64,000 nt of DNA from NCBI GenBank assembly GCA_041391485.1, contig JAWKNY010000001.1, positions 222,571 to 286,570 on the forward strand. Direction: 5' to 3'. A program made the position numbers and the translations under genes. This stretch comes from JACKAF01 sp041391485 (GTDB lineage: Bacteria > Bdellovibrionota > FAC87 > UBA2466 > JACKAF01). Shown here piece after piece: positions 49,293-58,660 of this stretch (its first letter is position 1; every line of letters begins with the position of its first letter). Below the pieces are notes generated by a model. It did no database searches, was not told the DNA's origin, and saw nothing but the letters and a program-made list of their open reading frames with translations.

Positions 49293-52200
49293 TCATTCAT
49301 GTTCCTGAAGAAGTTCATCTACCTCTGCGACAAGTTCATCAAAAATCACGCCGACCGGTTGCTTTGGTGTTTGCTCGTCGTGTAAGCGCATCATCGCGGA
49401 AAGCCCCAAAATGCCAACATCTAAGATTTCCGGGACTGTCCGTGATAACCCTTGGCTAAGATCTGCTCGTGTACGTAACTTTTCAGTTTGGTGAGTCGCT
49501 GAGAGGCTATATTGCTTATAGACTTATCGCCGCCCCAGAATGTGAACGGCGCTTCATCGCTTCCATCCGATACAGATTTGAAATCGATCAACTGCTCCGC
49601 ACCAAATAGCAAGGAATAGACCGCTTCATCGGTTTCTGTAGCGTTCGGCATCGCAAGACTAACAAACGCCTGGACCAAGCGCTTGGCACCCGTCAGTTCT
49701 TCAAGTCGCATCCCAGCATTGTGTGCTCCCGAGAGCAACTGGCCACAAGAAGTTGATGTACTTTGGGCACTAGCTTGGTGGTTATATGAGTTTGCAACAT
49801 CTCACCCACGGCTTTCAATGATTTTGTTTTCTCTTCTTCCGTAAGAAGTTCCTTGCCCTGTTCTTTGGAAAAATTGTCGAGGAATTTCCTAGACCACTCC
49901 CACCGTGCCGCTGCTATGGAAAGAATTTTCTTCTGAACTACATAGGCCTGCAAGGAGTTGTATACGTCGTCATTCTCAACAAAATGTAAGTGTTGCCGGG
50001 AATGAAAATGATTGAATGCATCGTACAGCGTTTGACCCGGCCCCACGTGATGACTCATGTAGTACTGAGTGGAAACAAAACGCTTGGTAAAGATTGGAAA
50101 TTCGGCATCAGCCGTTTTTAACGTCGCAATCAACGAAAAAGCTAGTTTATGGAACTCATGCGGCGGCTGAATATCCTTTTTTTCAACCCAGGCGAGATCT
50201 CCGTAGCAGATTGAAATAGTACCCAACCCCATGCCGTGCGCATGCAGGTAGGGGTCGGAATAGTCGCAGCAAGATCTTTCAGATTCTGCTCACTCGCAAA
50301 GGCTTTTCCATGAACTTGGGTGCATACATGGGGTCCCAGCGATAGCCGGGTTCAGCGCCGGGAACTCCGGTTTTCTCGCAAATCGGAATCCCAAGATGTT
50401 TCAAACGAAACGCAGTTTTGCTGTCCTTTGGAAGCTGGTGGATATCGTTGCTGAAATCAAATCCTGCTGCCAACTCTTTTTCGACTTCAGCACGGCGCTC
50501 GGCCAATGCGGCGGCAAAAGCCTCCATTTTTTCTTGATAGATGCCAAGCACCTGCTCCACAAAGCGGGAATCCCCGAGTGGCCCGTCCGTCGACGGAGTG
50601 GTCGTTAAGTTTATAACGGCTGTTCGTAGATTTTCTCCGGCCTGAAGAATTTTCTGAGTGTTCTTTTCGGAGCCGTAGCTGCGGTAGATATCCGGCCATC
50701 GTTCAGCCATCAGGAGATAGTCCTTAGTAAAACGCACCCAGGACAACAAATTGACTAGATCATGCGTGCGCGGATTAAGCTCCCGATAATCAAGCTTCTT
50801 TTCCGCGATAACGCTCATCATACCGATTTTGTCCCACGGATTTAGAAGTAACCCTTCCTCGGAAAGCGTAAAATAGAGATTCGCGTCCACCACGAACTCA
50901 TTTCGATCAGCGCTCAAAGGATCCGCTGAAAGCGAGGAAGCGAACGTGGCTAGCTTCGCAAAACACCGTTCCACCTCCCCAAAATCTACGTTCAGGTTTC
51001 CCGGTTCCAGACCTATGCATAAAGCTTCATCCACGGTGAGCTGGCGATCAAAGCCGGCCCGGAGATACGTGTACATGCTTCCTTGCAGGTTTCTCAAAGA
51101 GAGATCGACGCGATTGAGAGTGGTTTGCATCTCGGAGATGAGACGTTCCATGTTGCGGGATCTTGCATCCAAATTTTCAAATCCCGCTATCATTTGGTCG
51201 TAGATGATTGTCAGGTTTTTATCGATGTGATCGAACCGCTTGTGCATATCATCACGAACACTGCTTAACATCGATTTGATCTCGCCGAGTTCCTGCAAAA
51301 CAAGTTGTTCAAAACTGGGTCCGCTGGAAAATATTGAAATCACATTTGCCACAATACCGACGAGATCCGCCGTCAACTTGAGCGAGCTAATCTTGGAAAT
51401 ATTTTTTAAGTTAGCATTCTTTCCGATGTCATAAATTTGTGAGGAGGCCTTAAAGTCAGAAATCGTGCGGGCCACATTGACCGCACCGACGCCAACTCCA
51501 TGCACTTTGTATGCGAGATCCCCCTTGCCAACTAGGTTCAAAACACCCCCTATCGCCTGAAACCCCGCTTCCGCATCATCAAATGCGTGCATCTCCTTAG
51601 CGTGTGCGTCTTCTATATTCGCAATTCGCACTAGCGGTGGGAGTTGGGAGGGCTTATCGCCGTTCTGCTCGGTTTTCATCAAAGGTACTTTGAAATCACG
51701 AAGCGACGGGGTGTTTTTGAACATCGTCTTCGGATCTGCGGGAGCTTCCCCGCTTAGAATTTCCAAAACATTGCCGGGAAGCAAAGCGCTTGCACGTCGC
51801 TTCAAGAGATCTATCGGCGCGGTGGGGGCCAGGTTTGGCTCTTCACCAAAAACAGTGGCGTCCAGTGTTGCCACCGCCGGGTCCCGGTGCGCCAGATCGT
51901 ACCAAGCACCCAGAATGGAGGGAGCGTTGCCCTCAAGTCTGCCAAGGGCCATTCGGTCGTACTGCTTGCCCATCTGCTCGTATTTTGCAGTCTCCGCATC
52001 GATAAATTGCCCTGCCCGGTGTATTACGCGCGAGGCCGCCGGAGCGACAGGAGCAAAAGAGGGGGTGAGTTCCAAAGCGGTGTTCGCAATATCAAAAGGA
52101 ATGGATTCGCTCACACCACCTCTAAAGTTATCCGCGCTGAAAGCGACGCTGATTTTTTTTCTGATTTCAGCGCGGAATTCATTCGCGCCAAGAGCAAAAT

Positions 52201-52453
52201 CCTGGGACCCCGCCAACTCCGGATTTGCCTTCAAGCGATCGAGCATCATCTGCGTGGTCGCCAACACCTCACCAAGCCTGCCTGCCCGCAGCGATGTGGC
52301 ATAGCGTGAATTCACCCACGCGAGTCTGTGAAACTTGCGCTGCTCAGTGGTCATCGTCGCCTGACCCGGCAAAGGTTTGTCATCGCCACGCGTAGAAACG
52401 ACAGCCAGCAACGTTACAGCTAGAAGAAAAAAGTGTAGATATCTCATCTTCAT
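49293..52453 (-). CDS. Giant secreted coiled-coil protein, copy 2, frame broken near the 3' end
   Basis: The first 724 residues are intact from the ATG at 52453, which overlaps the ankyrin gene's stop (ATGA). The signal peptide is LHFFLLAVTLLAVVSTRG. Four one-base losses (two near 50235-50275, one near 49737, one near 49430) separate the rest; restoring them gives 1,054 residues. Shared blocks with copy 1: VLQELGEIKSMLSSVRDDM, MYTYLRAGFDRQ, NPWDKIG, AERWPDIYRSY, TTTPSTDG, FTKRFVST, and the tail EILDVGILGLSAMMRLH. Function unknown; an exported effector or surface scaffold fits the layout. Confidence 0.75.
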
Positions 52454-52869
52454 TTCTCCGCCTTAAAAGAAGTTTTGTTACGGATTTGATTTGAAACGTC
52501 ATTGGAAGGACCAAAAGCCTCAAGAGCTAGTTCCTTGGCGCGGTATCTACGGTAGCTTGGATAAAGCGCGGCACCGTTGCGAACAAGGTACATCGCCACT
52601 TCCTTCTGTTGCTTGGCAATCGCTGCCAAAAGCGGCGTCAAAGATTCGCCTTCACCCTTGGCCAGACTTTCGTTGATATTGGCGCCGGCCTTAAGAAGCC
52701 GCTCTACCTGAGCGAGATCCCCTCGGGCTGCCGCCTTGATAAGAGAACCACGCTGAAAGGAGATATCGGGGTCCGCCCCCTTTTGGCAGCCCGTCAGAAC
52801 CAAGCAGAACACCATCAGACATGTCGATGCAAAAGCACTTCCAAAAAACAGTGAGAGTCGCATACACAT
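52450..52869 (-). CDS. Ankyrin-repeat lipoprotein, copy 2
   Basis: 139 residues, intact. The lipoprotein signal ends at CLVLTGCQKG. Two ankyrin-like units follow (GSLIKAAARGDLAQVERLLKA-GANINES, then LTPLLAAIAKQQKEVAMYLV-RNGAAL). The gene overlaps giant protein copy 2 by four bases, the same order as at 34.5-38.2 kb. The conserved pairing implies that the lipoprotein and the giant protein work together in the envelope. Confidence 0.85.
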   Translation of the reverse strand: MCMRLSLFFGSAFASTCLMVFCLVLTGCQKGADPDISFQRGSLIKAAARGDLAQVERLLKAGANINESLAKGEGESLTPLLAAIAKQQKEVAMYLVRNGAALYPSYRRYRAKELALEAFGPSNDVSNQIRNKTSFKAEK

Positions 52870-52940
52870 TCCATCCTTTCGGCCCGTTCCTAAGCAATGT
52901 GCGGGCCAAATCGCCAGGCATGCGCCTCGCAGAGAAAAAC

Positions 52941-52972
52941 GTCCGAAATTGAGACGTGTTTCAGGGTTGAGA
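52941..52972 (-). promoter_or_regulatory. Shared upstream element, copy 3
   Basis: On the minus strand this 32-base stretch lies 72 bases upstream of the ankyrin lipoprotein gene and matches 27 of 32 positions of 55735-55766. The core on the coding strand is a GAAAC-AC-GTCTC near-dyad followed by AATTTCGGAC. Confidence 0.5.
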
Positions 52973-53055
52973 CGCAGCGCGGTAATGCGTACCAAATCCG
53001 TGCTGGGTGTTCAATGAAAAGTATTTGGCCCAGGGGGAATTCCGCGGCGTCCCTA

Positions 53056-53161
53056 CTACCACCTTTCCCATGCAAATAGTCCTGAATCAGGTGCTACCGC
53101 GATAAGCACTGGGGAAAATCACGGTGCCTATCACCTGCAAAGCTTCTACGATGTCGTAACC
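53056..53161 (-). pseudogene. Relic of a third LysM/membrane-protein module
   Basis: On the minus strand one frame reads YDIVEALQVIGTVIF, matching the LysM C-terminus (YDIVEALSIDQIC). The neighbouring frame reads VLIAVAPDSGLFAWERW followed by a stop, matching the membrane-protein C-terminus (FPDSGLFKWDK). The piece therefore looks like a deletion fusion of the two gene ends. It lies just downstream of the SseB gene. Confidence 0.6.
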
Positions 53162-53185
53162 ATGCTTCAAATGGAGACAATTGGG

Positions 53186-54001
53186 TTATTTCTTCCCAAA
53201 CCAATTGGCGAGAACTCCCAAAAACCCCTTTTTCTTGCGACGATAAAACGGTTCAGTGCTCCTCAAATACCCTTCACCCGCATTGCTCTGAGTGGGATCC
53301 GAAAGGTCTTCGAATGTAAGGGACTTATCCTTCTCAAGGACGTCGCTGGCAATGAGACTGATATCGTTAACAATCGCGTCAATATCTCCGGTGTGATCAA
53401 TGCCAATCACATAACTCATTGGCTTTTCCATATTGGGAACTATCATTAAGGCAAGATAGGCGGCGTTGACGGCCTCCTGCTTTTCAAAGTACTTCACCAT
53501 TTCAGCAACGAGGGGCCCTGGATACTCAGCCGGTTGCCCGTAAAACACGCTTGTTTGCTCTTGAACGGTAACTTTTTCAACCTTGCTGAAGATACTTCCA
53601 TCCAAGAGGGATTCAATTTCCGCAAGCGTTAGTTCTTTGGCGATTTCCGAGCCGGGATTCAACATCAGAGGGTTCTTGTTGATGCTTTCAAATAACGTAC
53701 GTGCGGACATTCGGATGAAATGTTGAGCTTCTGTAAACCCCATTCGAGTCAAAAACAATTGGAGCTTTTCGAGAGAGCTGAAGACGGGGGTCTTCACCCC
53801 GTCTTCAAAACTAAAACTCGCCACATTGACCGAGTGCGACTCACCAGCAACATGCAACCCGTTGTGAGCACCTTGGCCTAACACATAGAGCTCAGACTCT
53901 AAGAGCCTGCGATAGAACTCCGGCCGAGCCGCTGGCGATCCGCCGGCCTCTTCCAGCAGTGTCTCGAGCTCCTTTTCTCGCGCATTTGGTTTCTCATCCA
54001 T
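53186..54001 (-). CDS. sseB: SseB-family protein
   Basis: 271 residues, intact. The N-terminus (KELETLLEEAGGSPAARPEFYRRLLES) and later TPVFSSLEKLQLFL, MLNPGSEIAKELTLAEIESL and the C-terminal STEPFYRRKKKG follow the Escherichia coli SseB protein (serine-sensitivity protein) closely. Its molecular role is unclear; SseB domains also occur next to secretion and toxin loci. Here it follows the LysM/membrane-protein module on the same strand, 35 bases after the truncated membrane protein. Confidence 0.85.
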   Translation of the reverse strand: MDEKPNAREKELETLLEEAGGSPAARPEFYRRLLESELYVLGQGAHNGLHVAGESHSVNVASFSFEDGVKTPVFSSLEKLQLFLTRMGFTEAQHFIRMSARTLFESINKNPLMLNPGSEIAKELTLAEIESLLDGSIFSKVEKVTVQEQTSVFYGQPAEYPGPLVAEMVKYFEKQEAVNAAYLALMIVPNMEKPMSYVIGIDHTGDIDAIVNDISLIASDVLEKDKSLTFEDLSDPTQSNAGEGYLRSTEPFYRRKKKGFLGVLANWFGKK

Positions 54002-54036
54002 ATCGGCTCCTCTAAATCCATTGGAGGGAGGTAGAT

Positions 54037-54258
54037 CTAACGCAGTAACGCCCCCACCTTCAACAATCGATCCATTGTTTTTGTAAGATCCGAGAATTCA
54101 GGCAGCTCAAACTCGCTGAAATACTTCTCAGTGAATACGTCCTCGCGAATTTTCTCTGGGTAATAAACCTGTATCGCTAAAAGCAATACCAACGATGTAA
54201 TCGCGCACCCAAACAACGTAAAAACCATCGGCATGCCAACTAAGTAGAGCGAAATCAT
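54037..54258 (-). CDS. Truncated membrane protein of the LysM module, copy 2b
   Basis: 73 residues. The first 52 match the N-terminus of the four-helix family (LLLAIQVYYPEKIREDVFTEKYFSEFEL). The chain then switches to PEFSDLTKTMDRLLKVG and stops, missing the three later helices and the SGIFVWD tail. Its ATG directly follows the stop of copy 2a. It is probably a deletion product rather than a sequencing fault, since both halves are in one frame. Confidence 0.7.
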   Translation of the reverse strand: MISLYLVGMPMVFTLFGCAITSLVLLLAIQVYYPEKIREDVFTEKYFSEFELPEFSDLTKTMDRLLKVGALLR

Positions 54259-54660
54259 CTATTTGTCCCAAACAAAAATCCCCGAGTTCGGAAAGAAGTA
54301 GGAAAAAGAGAAACTCAACCCGATCAGTGCCCCTAGCACTACCGATATGACTTGCAGGTAGCAGAGCGCGACAAGCAGATTGGGCATTTTCTTTTGGACG
54401 TTGTAATCATAAAACCGCTTCCCAGCCCCAAAACCAGTAAATACGGTGGCACCAACAATGATCTGCGTAAGGATCAGTCCGTATGGCACTCCCCGCATAA
54501 AACCTAGCTCGAACTCGCTAAAATACTTGTCATTGAAAACTTCAGCTCGAATGCTTTTGGGATAGAAAATTTGAATCGTCAACAATAAGACGAACGACAA
54601 CCCTAAACAACAAAAAAACGTCAGCAGCAGCGGTAAGCCGTATACGGAAAGGTGTATCAT
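54259..54660 (-). CDS. Four-helix membrane protein of the LysM module, copy 2a
   Basis: 133 residues; the ATG overlaps the LysM copy 2 stop (ATGA). It contains FNDKYFSEFELGFMRGVPYG, GAGKRFYDYNVQKKMPN and FFPNSGIFVWDK, and is the direct counterpart of the protein at 46628-47029. Conservation is strongest in the cytosolic loop and at the extreme C-terminus, which may be contact sites. Confidence 0.82.
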   Translation of the reverse strand: MIHLSVYGLPLLLTFFCCLGLSFVLLLTIQIFYPKSIRAEVFNDKYFSEFELGFMRGVPYGLILTQIIVGATVFTGFGAGKRFYDYNVQKKMPNLLVALCYLQVISVVLGALIGLSFSFSYFFPNSGIFVWDK

Positions 54661-55636
54661 TGCCCCCCCGATAAACAAAGTTGCTCGATATGCAAAAACT
54701 GAACGACGTCATATTGCTGCCCGAGCGAGTCGTAGATTACCCCACCGAACTTCCCACTTCCCCAACTTGCAATACCCGTCCCGATTCCAAGCACCAGAGC
54801 AGTACCTAACCCAAGTGGACCGGTAATAAGTACCGCTCCAAGTGCACCCCAAAAAAGCCCAGCAGACAACGACACCCCCGTTTCCACCGCAATTATATTC
54901 TTCTCCCGGCGGCTAACGGCATCGTTGAGCTCCATGCAGGCCAAGGGCAGGCTTGCAGCCGTCAGAACCCACCCGCCGGTCCGGGCGATTGAGCTGAGCC
55001 GGCGCATTTCCTTCAGATGCCGGGCAAGGCCACGCCCCGCGGCGCGCGGGTTAATCCGAAACACCTGCCTGGGGGTCTTGCCCCCATAAAATACTTTCTG
55101 GTGAAATGACCCCATCCGCTTCTGATAAACCTCGAGTGTTACTTTCCTGAAATAATCATACTGCCCTTTGGTGATTTTTTCCCTTCTTGAATGCCTCATA
55201 CTGCTTAATGACATCCAATATGGGCTGCTGGTTCGCCTGAAACGCCCGGCAAGCTGCCCCAGGGGTGCCGGACCCGGCCCCCAGCGAAACGGAAGCCGAG
55301 CTCCGCCATTAAGCCCATCAAGTAACGACACGTCCTCACGCTCCTGCGAGGTCATCGACGCCCACTCCGCTTGGCCGCCCCAAGCTCAGAGACCTCTGAC
55401 TGTTCAAGTGCATTCGGCTCAAAAGGGGTCCTAAAATGAATAAGCTGGCCGGGATAGATTAGATTGGGGCTCACGATATCGGGATTATCGGCCAGCAGTT
55501 GTCGCAGAATTTGGCCGCGCTCTGCAGGCCCATTAAACGGGTAATACGCTTCGATCAGGCGAGCAAGCGTGTCTCCCGCCACAACTGGATAATAGAACTT
55601 CTCCCCTTCGGGGAACCGACGCGTAGATGTAGCCAT
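54657..55636 (-). CDS. LysM-like domain protein with C-terminal membrane segments, copy 2, frame broken
   Basis: The N-terminal LysM-like region (YYPVVAGDTLARLIEAYY, NPDIVSPNLIYPGQLIHF) is in one frame, the remainder in others. Shifts lie near 55370, 55300 and 55190; corrected length matches copy 1 at 326 residues. The C-terminal part (VLTAASLPLACMELNDAVSR, TGPLGLGTALVLGIGTGIAS, YDVVQFLHIEQLC) is intact and holds the membrane segments. No signal peptide is present. Confidence 0.72.
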
Positions 55637-55734
55637 GTTTCGAGCTCCTTACGCGGCCTCTTAAATGCAATCCAGGATCCAGGAAGGTGGGGGCACTCCA
55701 CGCACGAATGCGCGCCTCCGCACCACCTCCAAGT

Positions 55735-55766
55735 GTCCGGAACTGAGACGTGTCTCCGGGCTGAGA
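55735..55766 (-). promoter_or_regulatory. Shared upstream element, copy 4
   Basis: On the minus strand, 99 bases upstream of LysM copy 2, the sequence includes the perfect dyad GAGAC-AC-GTCTC followed by AGTTCCGGAC. It matches 27 of 32 positions of 52941-52972. Confidence 0.5.
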
Positions 55767-55832
55767 GGTGGGCCTGGACTTGCACCATTTTTCGTTTTCG
55801 TGTACGACACCCCCAACAAAGGAACGGTAACC

Positions 55833-56678
55833 ATGTCTTACAGTCTGCGTATCATAGTTTGGAGTATCTCGTTCGGGGCTCTCTCCGGAATGATTGGGTG
55901 TACATCGATGGGAGTGCGACCTCACAGCCAGCTCGATCCAGGCTTACTAAGTGCGAAAGTAAATTCAAAAAACAGCAAAGAACTAACAACCTTACTTTCA
56001 AGGGAAGTATCTATCTACTCTCCGAAAATTCGCCTTTCGGACGTAACAATTGTAGCTCGAGCTTCCGACCTGAAAAGGACCAAAATAGAGGACATGGCGT
56101 TTCGTGAAAGATGGAGCAAGGAAAAAACCGATCGTGCTCTAGCGGCAGCAAGTCGTCCGATGGATGGAAAGCAATGCTTCGATATTACCGTTTATGGAAG
56201 TACCAGAAATGCCGGAGCACTCAAATACTACCGCTTTGCGCTTGTAGATTCGGAGGAATCAAACGCTTACCCACTTCAGTTCATCGGCAAACCTACGGAC
56301 CCCGTCGAATCAAAACAAGTCGGCGGTGGAGGCATCTACCAGATAGGTAATACAATTTATTCAAACCCCGTTTATTCCTATTCCACCTACTCAAGTACCG
56401 GCACCGCCTGTACGAAAGCTTCGCCTGTCGCGCTCGAGAAAGGCTTCGGCATTGTAATTGAGCCTTTTTTTGAACGGTATCTTCCTCCGGCAGATGTAGC
56501 TTGGGTGGTCGACCCGAAATATTCAGCGCGCTACGCCGCCGCAAACGGAACCACAGAAACTACCAAAAGCAGTTTTAATCCGCAAAGTGCGCTTCTTTTT
56601 GAGAAGTATAAGAAGCGACTGTCGAGCTTAACAGCGCTTCTCCATAAGGCGTACCCAGAAACTCGTCTTGCTGAATAG
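55833..56678 (+). CDS. Lipoprotein of unknown function
   Basis: 281 residues from the ATG at 55833 (AAAGGAA upstream). The signal ends at the lipobox GMIGCTSM. The mature chain has a Tyr/Ser-rich middle (IYQIGNTIYSNPVYSYSTYS) and a helical C-terminus. No domain recognised. It is divergent from LysM copy 2 and intact. Confidence 0.78.
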   Translation: MSYSLRIIVWSISFGALSGMIGCTSMGVRPHSQLDPGLLSAKVNSKNSKELTTLLSREVSIYSPKIRLSDVTIVARASDLKRTKIEDMAFRERWSKEKTDRALAAASRPMDGKQCFDITVYGSTRNAGALKYYRFALVDSEESNAYPLQFIGKPTDPVESKQVGGGGIYQIGNTIYSNPVYSYSTYSSTGTACTKASPVALEKGFGIVIEPFFERYLPPADVAWVVDPKYSARYAAANGTTETTKSSFNPQSALLFEKYKKRLSSLTALLHKAYPETRLAE

Positions 56679-56699
56679 AGCGTTCCTCAGGTCGAGAAG

Positions 56700-56738
56700 G
56701 TGTGACTTCGCCGACAGTTAACGGCAAAAAAGTCACAC
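56700..56738 (+). terminator. Stem-loop after the lipoprotein gene
   Basis: GTGTGACTT at 56700-56708 pairs with AAGTCACAC at 56730-56738, and GCCG/CGGC pair inside. There is no T-run, so it may act as a weak terminator or RNA stabiliser. Confidence 0.45.
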
Positions 56739-56824
56739 TAAAGGGCGGCGGAAAGCAAATCATCGTATTGGACCCTAAAAGGCAGCTGACCCCAATAAAA
56801 GACAAGTGAGGACCAACAAATACA

Positions 56825-57097
56825 ATGACTACTGCAGAATTTATAAAAATAGGGAAAGAGATGCTGCAAAACCCCACCAGCGTCGAGAAACCCTATCTGA
56901 GCATTGCCCGTAGGTTGCTGGAAGAGGCAGAAGAAATCGAGAGCAACAAGAGAAAGCGACTCTCTTATGGAACAACGTTCATGATTTTGGACTCGGTTCT
57001 ATTGAGCCGACAACAATCCACGTTTTGGAGCGCCTACGACCTATGGCGCGCCGCCAACCCACAACTCGATTCCCGCCGGATGGATACGGATGATTAA
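56825..57097 (+). CDS. Small hypothetical protein
   Basis: 90 residues, mainly helical and charged (IARRLLEEAEEIESNKRKRL), cytoplasmic by composition. No family recognised. Its end overlaps an ATG of the next short frame, which suggests translational coupling. Confidence 0.5.
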   Translation: MTTAEFIKIGKEMLQNPTSVEKPYLSIARRLLEEAEEIESNKRKRLSYGTTFMILDSVLLSRQQSTFWSAYDLWRAANPQLDSRRMDTDD

Positions 57098-57424
57098 GTC
57101 CAAAAATCTCTACCTGGAGAGGGACCGCAAATCTATCGTAATCGTAGCTACCCGCGCATCCCAAAGACTCGACTTGCCCCGAGCTTTGATGCCCACCAAA
57201 TCCACAAAGCAAGTGTAGTAGCCACCCAATTGAAAAAGAGAACCGTTGTTGAGCGTTGCCCCAATTTCACTCGAACGGTGATCGCGCTATCAGAAAAGAC
57301 CCTAATTCGGGGGCCGTACTCCCTCGATACTCCCAGCTATTTCCCGGAACGTTTAAGAACCGTCACAGCCCAGCTACCTTCCCACATCTCCGGCATCGCT
57401 ATTGGTAAACTGAATTACAGATGA
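57090..57424 (+). CDS. Small hypothetical protein, frame broken once
   Basis: The ATG at 57090 overlaps the end of the preceding gene. One lost base near 57213 joins KSIVIVATRASQRLDLP to VVATQLKKRTVVERCPNFTR and on to GIAIGKLNYR, about 111 residues. No family recognised. Coupling to the upstream gene is the main reason to accept it. Confidence 0.35.
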
Positions 57425-57663
57425 CCCGTTCGAAACTCGACCGCCACCTTCCCATCCGGTGCCACACTGACTTCCACATCCATCTGTGAATATCGAGGAC
57501 TTTCCAAGTTTCCAGTATACGTCATCCATTGCCTTTGTGAAACCACCTTCCTCGGGCAAGCTGACCGACACCAAACTTCGGATGCGGTTGAAGTCTCCTC
57601 TACTCGCCGCTCGTCACCAGCGACAGAGAGCAAGAGTGCAACCATCACTCCGAATCTCCTCAT
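57415..57663 (-). CDS. Small secreted protein
   Basis: 82 residues with a short signal peptide (RRFGVMVALLLSVAGD) and a C-terminal beta-like segment (MDVEVSVAPDGKVAVEFRTG). The start overlaps the stop of the small gene upstream (ATGA). The middle may contain compensating frame shifts, since an alternative frame (LPEEGGFTKAMDDVYW) also looks natural. It is the last gene of the minus-strand operon that starts at 61474. Confidence 0.45.
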   Translation of the reverse strand: MRRFGVMVALLLSVAGDERRVEETSTASEVWCRSACPRKVVSQRQWMTYTGNLESPRYSQMDVEVSVAPDGKVAVEFRTGHL

Positions 57664-57820
57664 GAGGCAATCTCGGCCTCAGCTGCGTGGCAGTAGGGTT
57701 TTATCTCGAAGCGGCATCCGACAACCACCACTCAACGACTAAAATTCTGCCAATGCACCTGATAAAGCGGTCCAGCAGCAAACTCAGCTGCTTTGTCGTA
57801 ACGCGCGTGACCTTAATCAC
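57660..57820 (-). CDS. Very small hypothetical protein, frame broken once
   Basis: Starts at a GTG overlapping the upstream stop (GTGA) and ends at a TGA overlapping the next ATG. One lost base near 57725 would give 53 residues (IKVTRVTTKQLSLLLDRFIR, then GCRFEIKPYCHAAEAEIAS). The double coupling is the main evidence. Confidence 0.35.
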
Positions 57821-58660
57821 TCGCCGACGGGGTCCGCACTTTCGTCGGTCGCTCGACAGGCTCGTTCCGTAGATGCCGCTGCTATTTCAAGCAATTGGCG
57901 CCAATCCCCTTCGTTGTCGGCGACCCAACTCAGCGCCGCTTCAACTCCGCGATAGTCAATGAAAGGTGCCCACCGGAGATGGCGAAACTAAACAGAAAGG
58001 ATCGCTTCCCCAGTAACCCGCCTGGAGGCGTTCACAATCGCCGGAGTACCCAGCAGCCAGTCCCACGAAAAATTTTCCGCGGTAAGGATCGCGGTCCAAC
58101 CAAGTTGTCGTGTCGTGTCCCCACGATCCCTCAATTCGGATTGGCCCTCGCGCTAGCTCATGCCGAAGTTCCTTTAAAAGCTGCGCGGTTGAACGGGTAA
58201 GGAAACGAGCAACTACCCCTTGAGTGTCCCCCGCAATGCGTCCCTCTACTGCTAAATCTTTTCGGCTATGAAGAGTCGGCGTAAACCTTCCGTCATTTTC
58301 AGAATAGGTAATTAACGAAAGAGAAAACTTCGTGCGTTCCAGCAGTTCGTCGGACTCGGCCGAGAATACAAGCTTCGGACCTACGGAGTCCGTTCTCCCC
58401 CATCCCTGCTTCGGCTTAACCCGAATCCGGTAAGCTATGCGGTTTCTTCTCAAGACACTCGCAATCCGCTCCGCACCGAAACCAGGGCGGAGCTTCTTCT
58501 GCAAAGACTGAGGAACCGCTTCCACAACGACGATATGGCGCGGAATGGTGCTTCGCCCTCCGATTTGATATTGAGTATCCCTTTCCGCTTCGAGCGTTGT
58601 TCCCTCTCCCAACGCAAGCCCACAAGTCGCTAACGCCAATAATAGAAGAAGCTTAGCCAT
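57817..58660 (-). CDS. Secreted protein of unknown function, frame broken once
   Basis: The ATG at 58660 lies in the end of the upstream kinase gene and follows GAGGCCAGGA. A signal peptide (LLLLLALATCGLALG) precedes about 260 residues. One extra T near 57964 disrupts the end; corrected, it runs through FIDYRGVEAALSWVADNEGD to GE, total about 280. No family recognised. As part of a kinase/regulator operon it may be a periplasmic signal-modulating protein. Confidence 0.65.

Noticed and set aside
57687..57872. Plus-strand 61-residue frame
   Set aside because: The minus strand here has coupled GTGA and ATGA gene joints that explain the region better.
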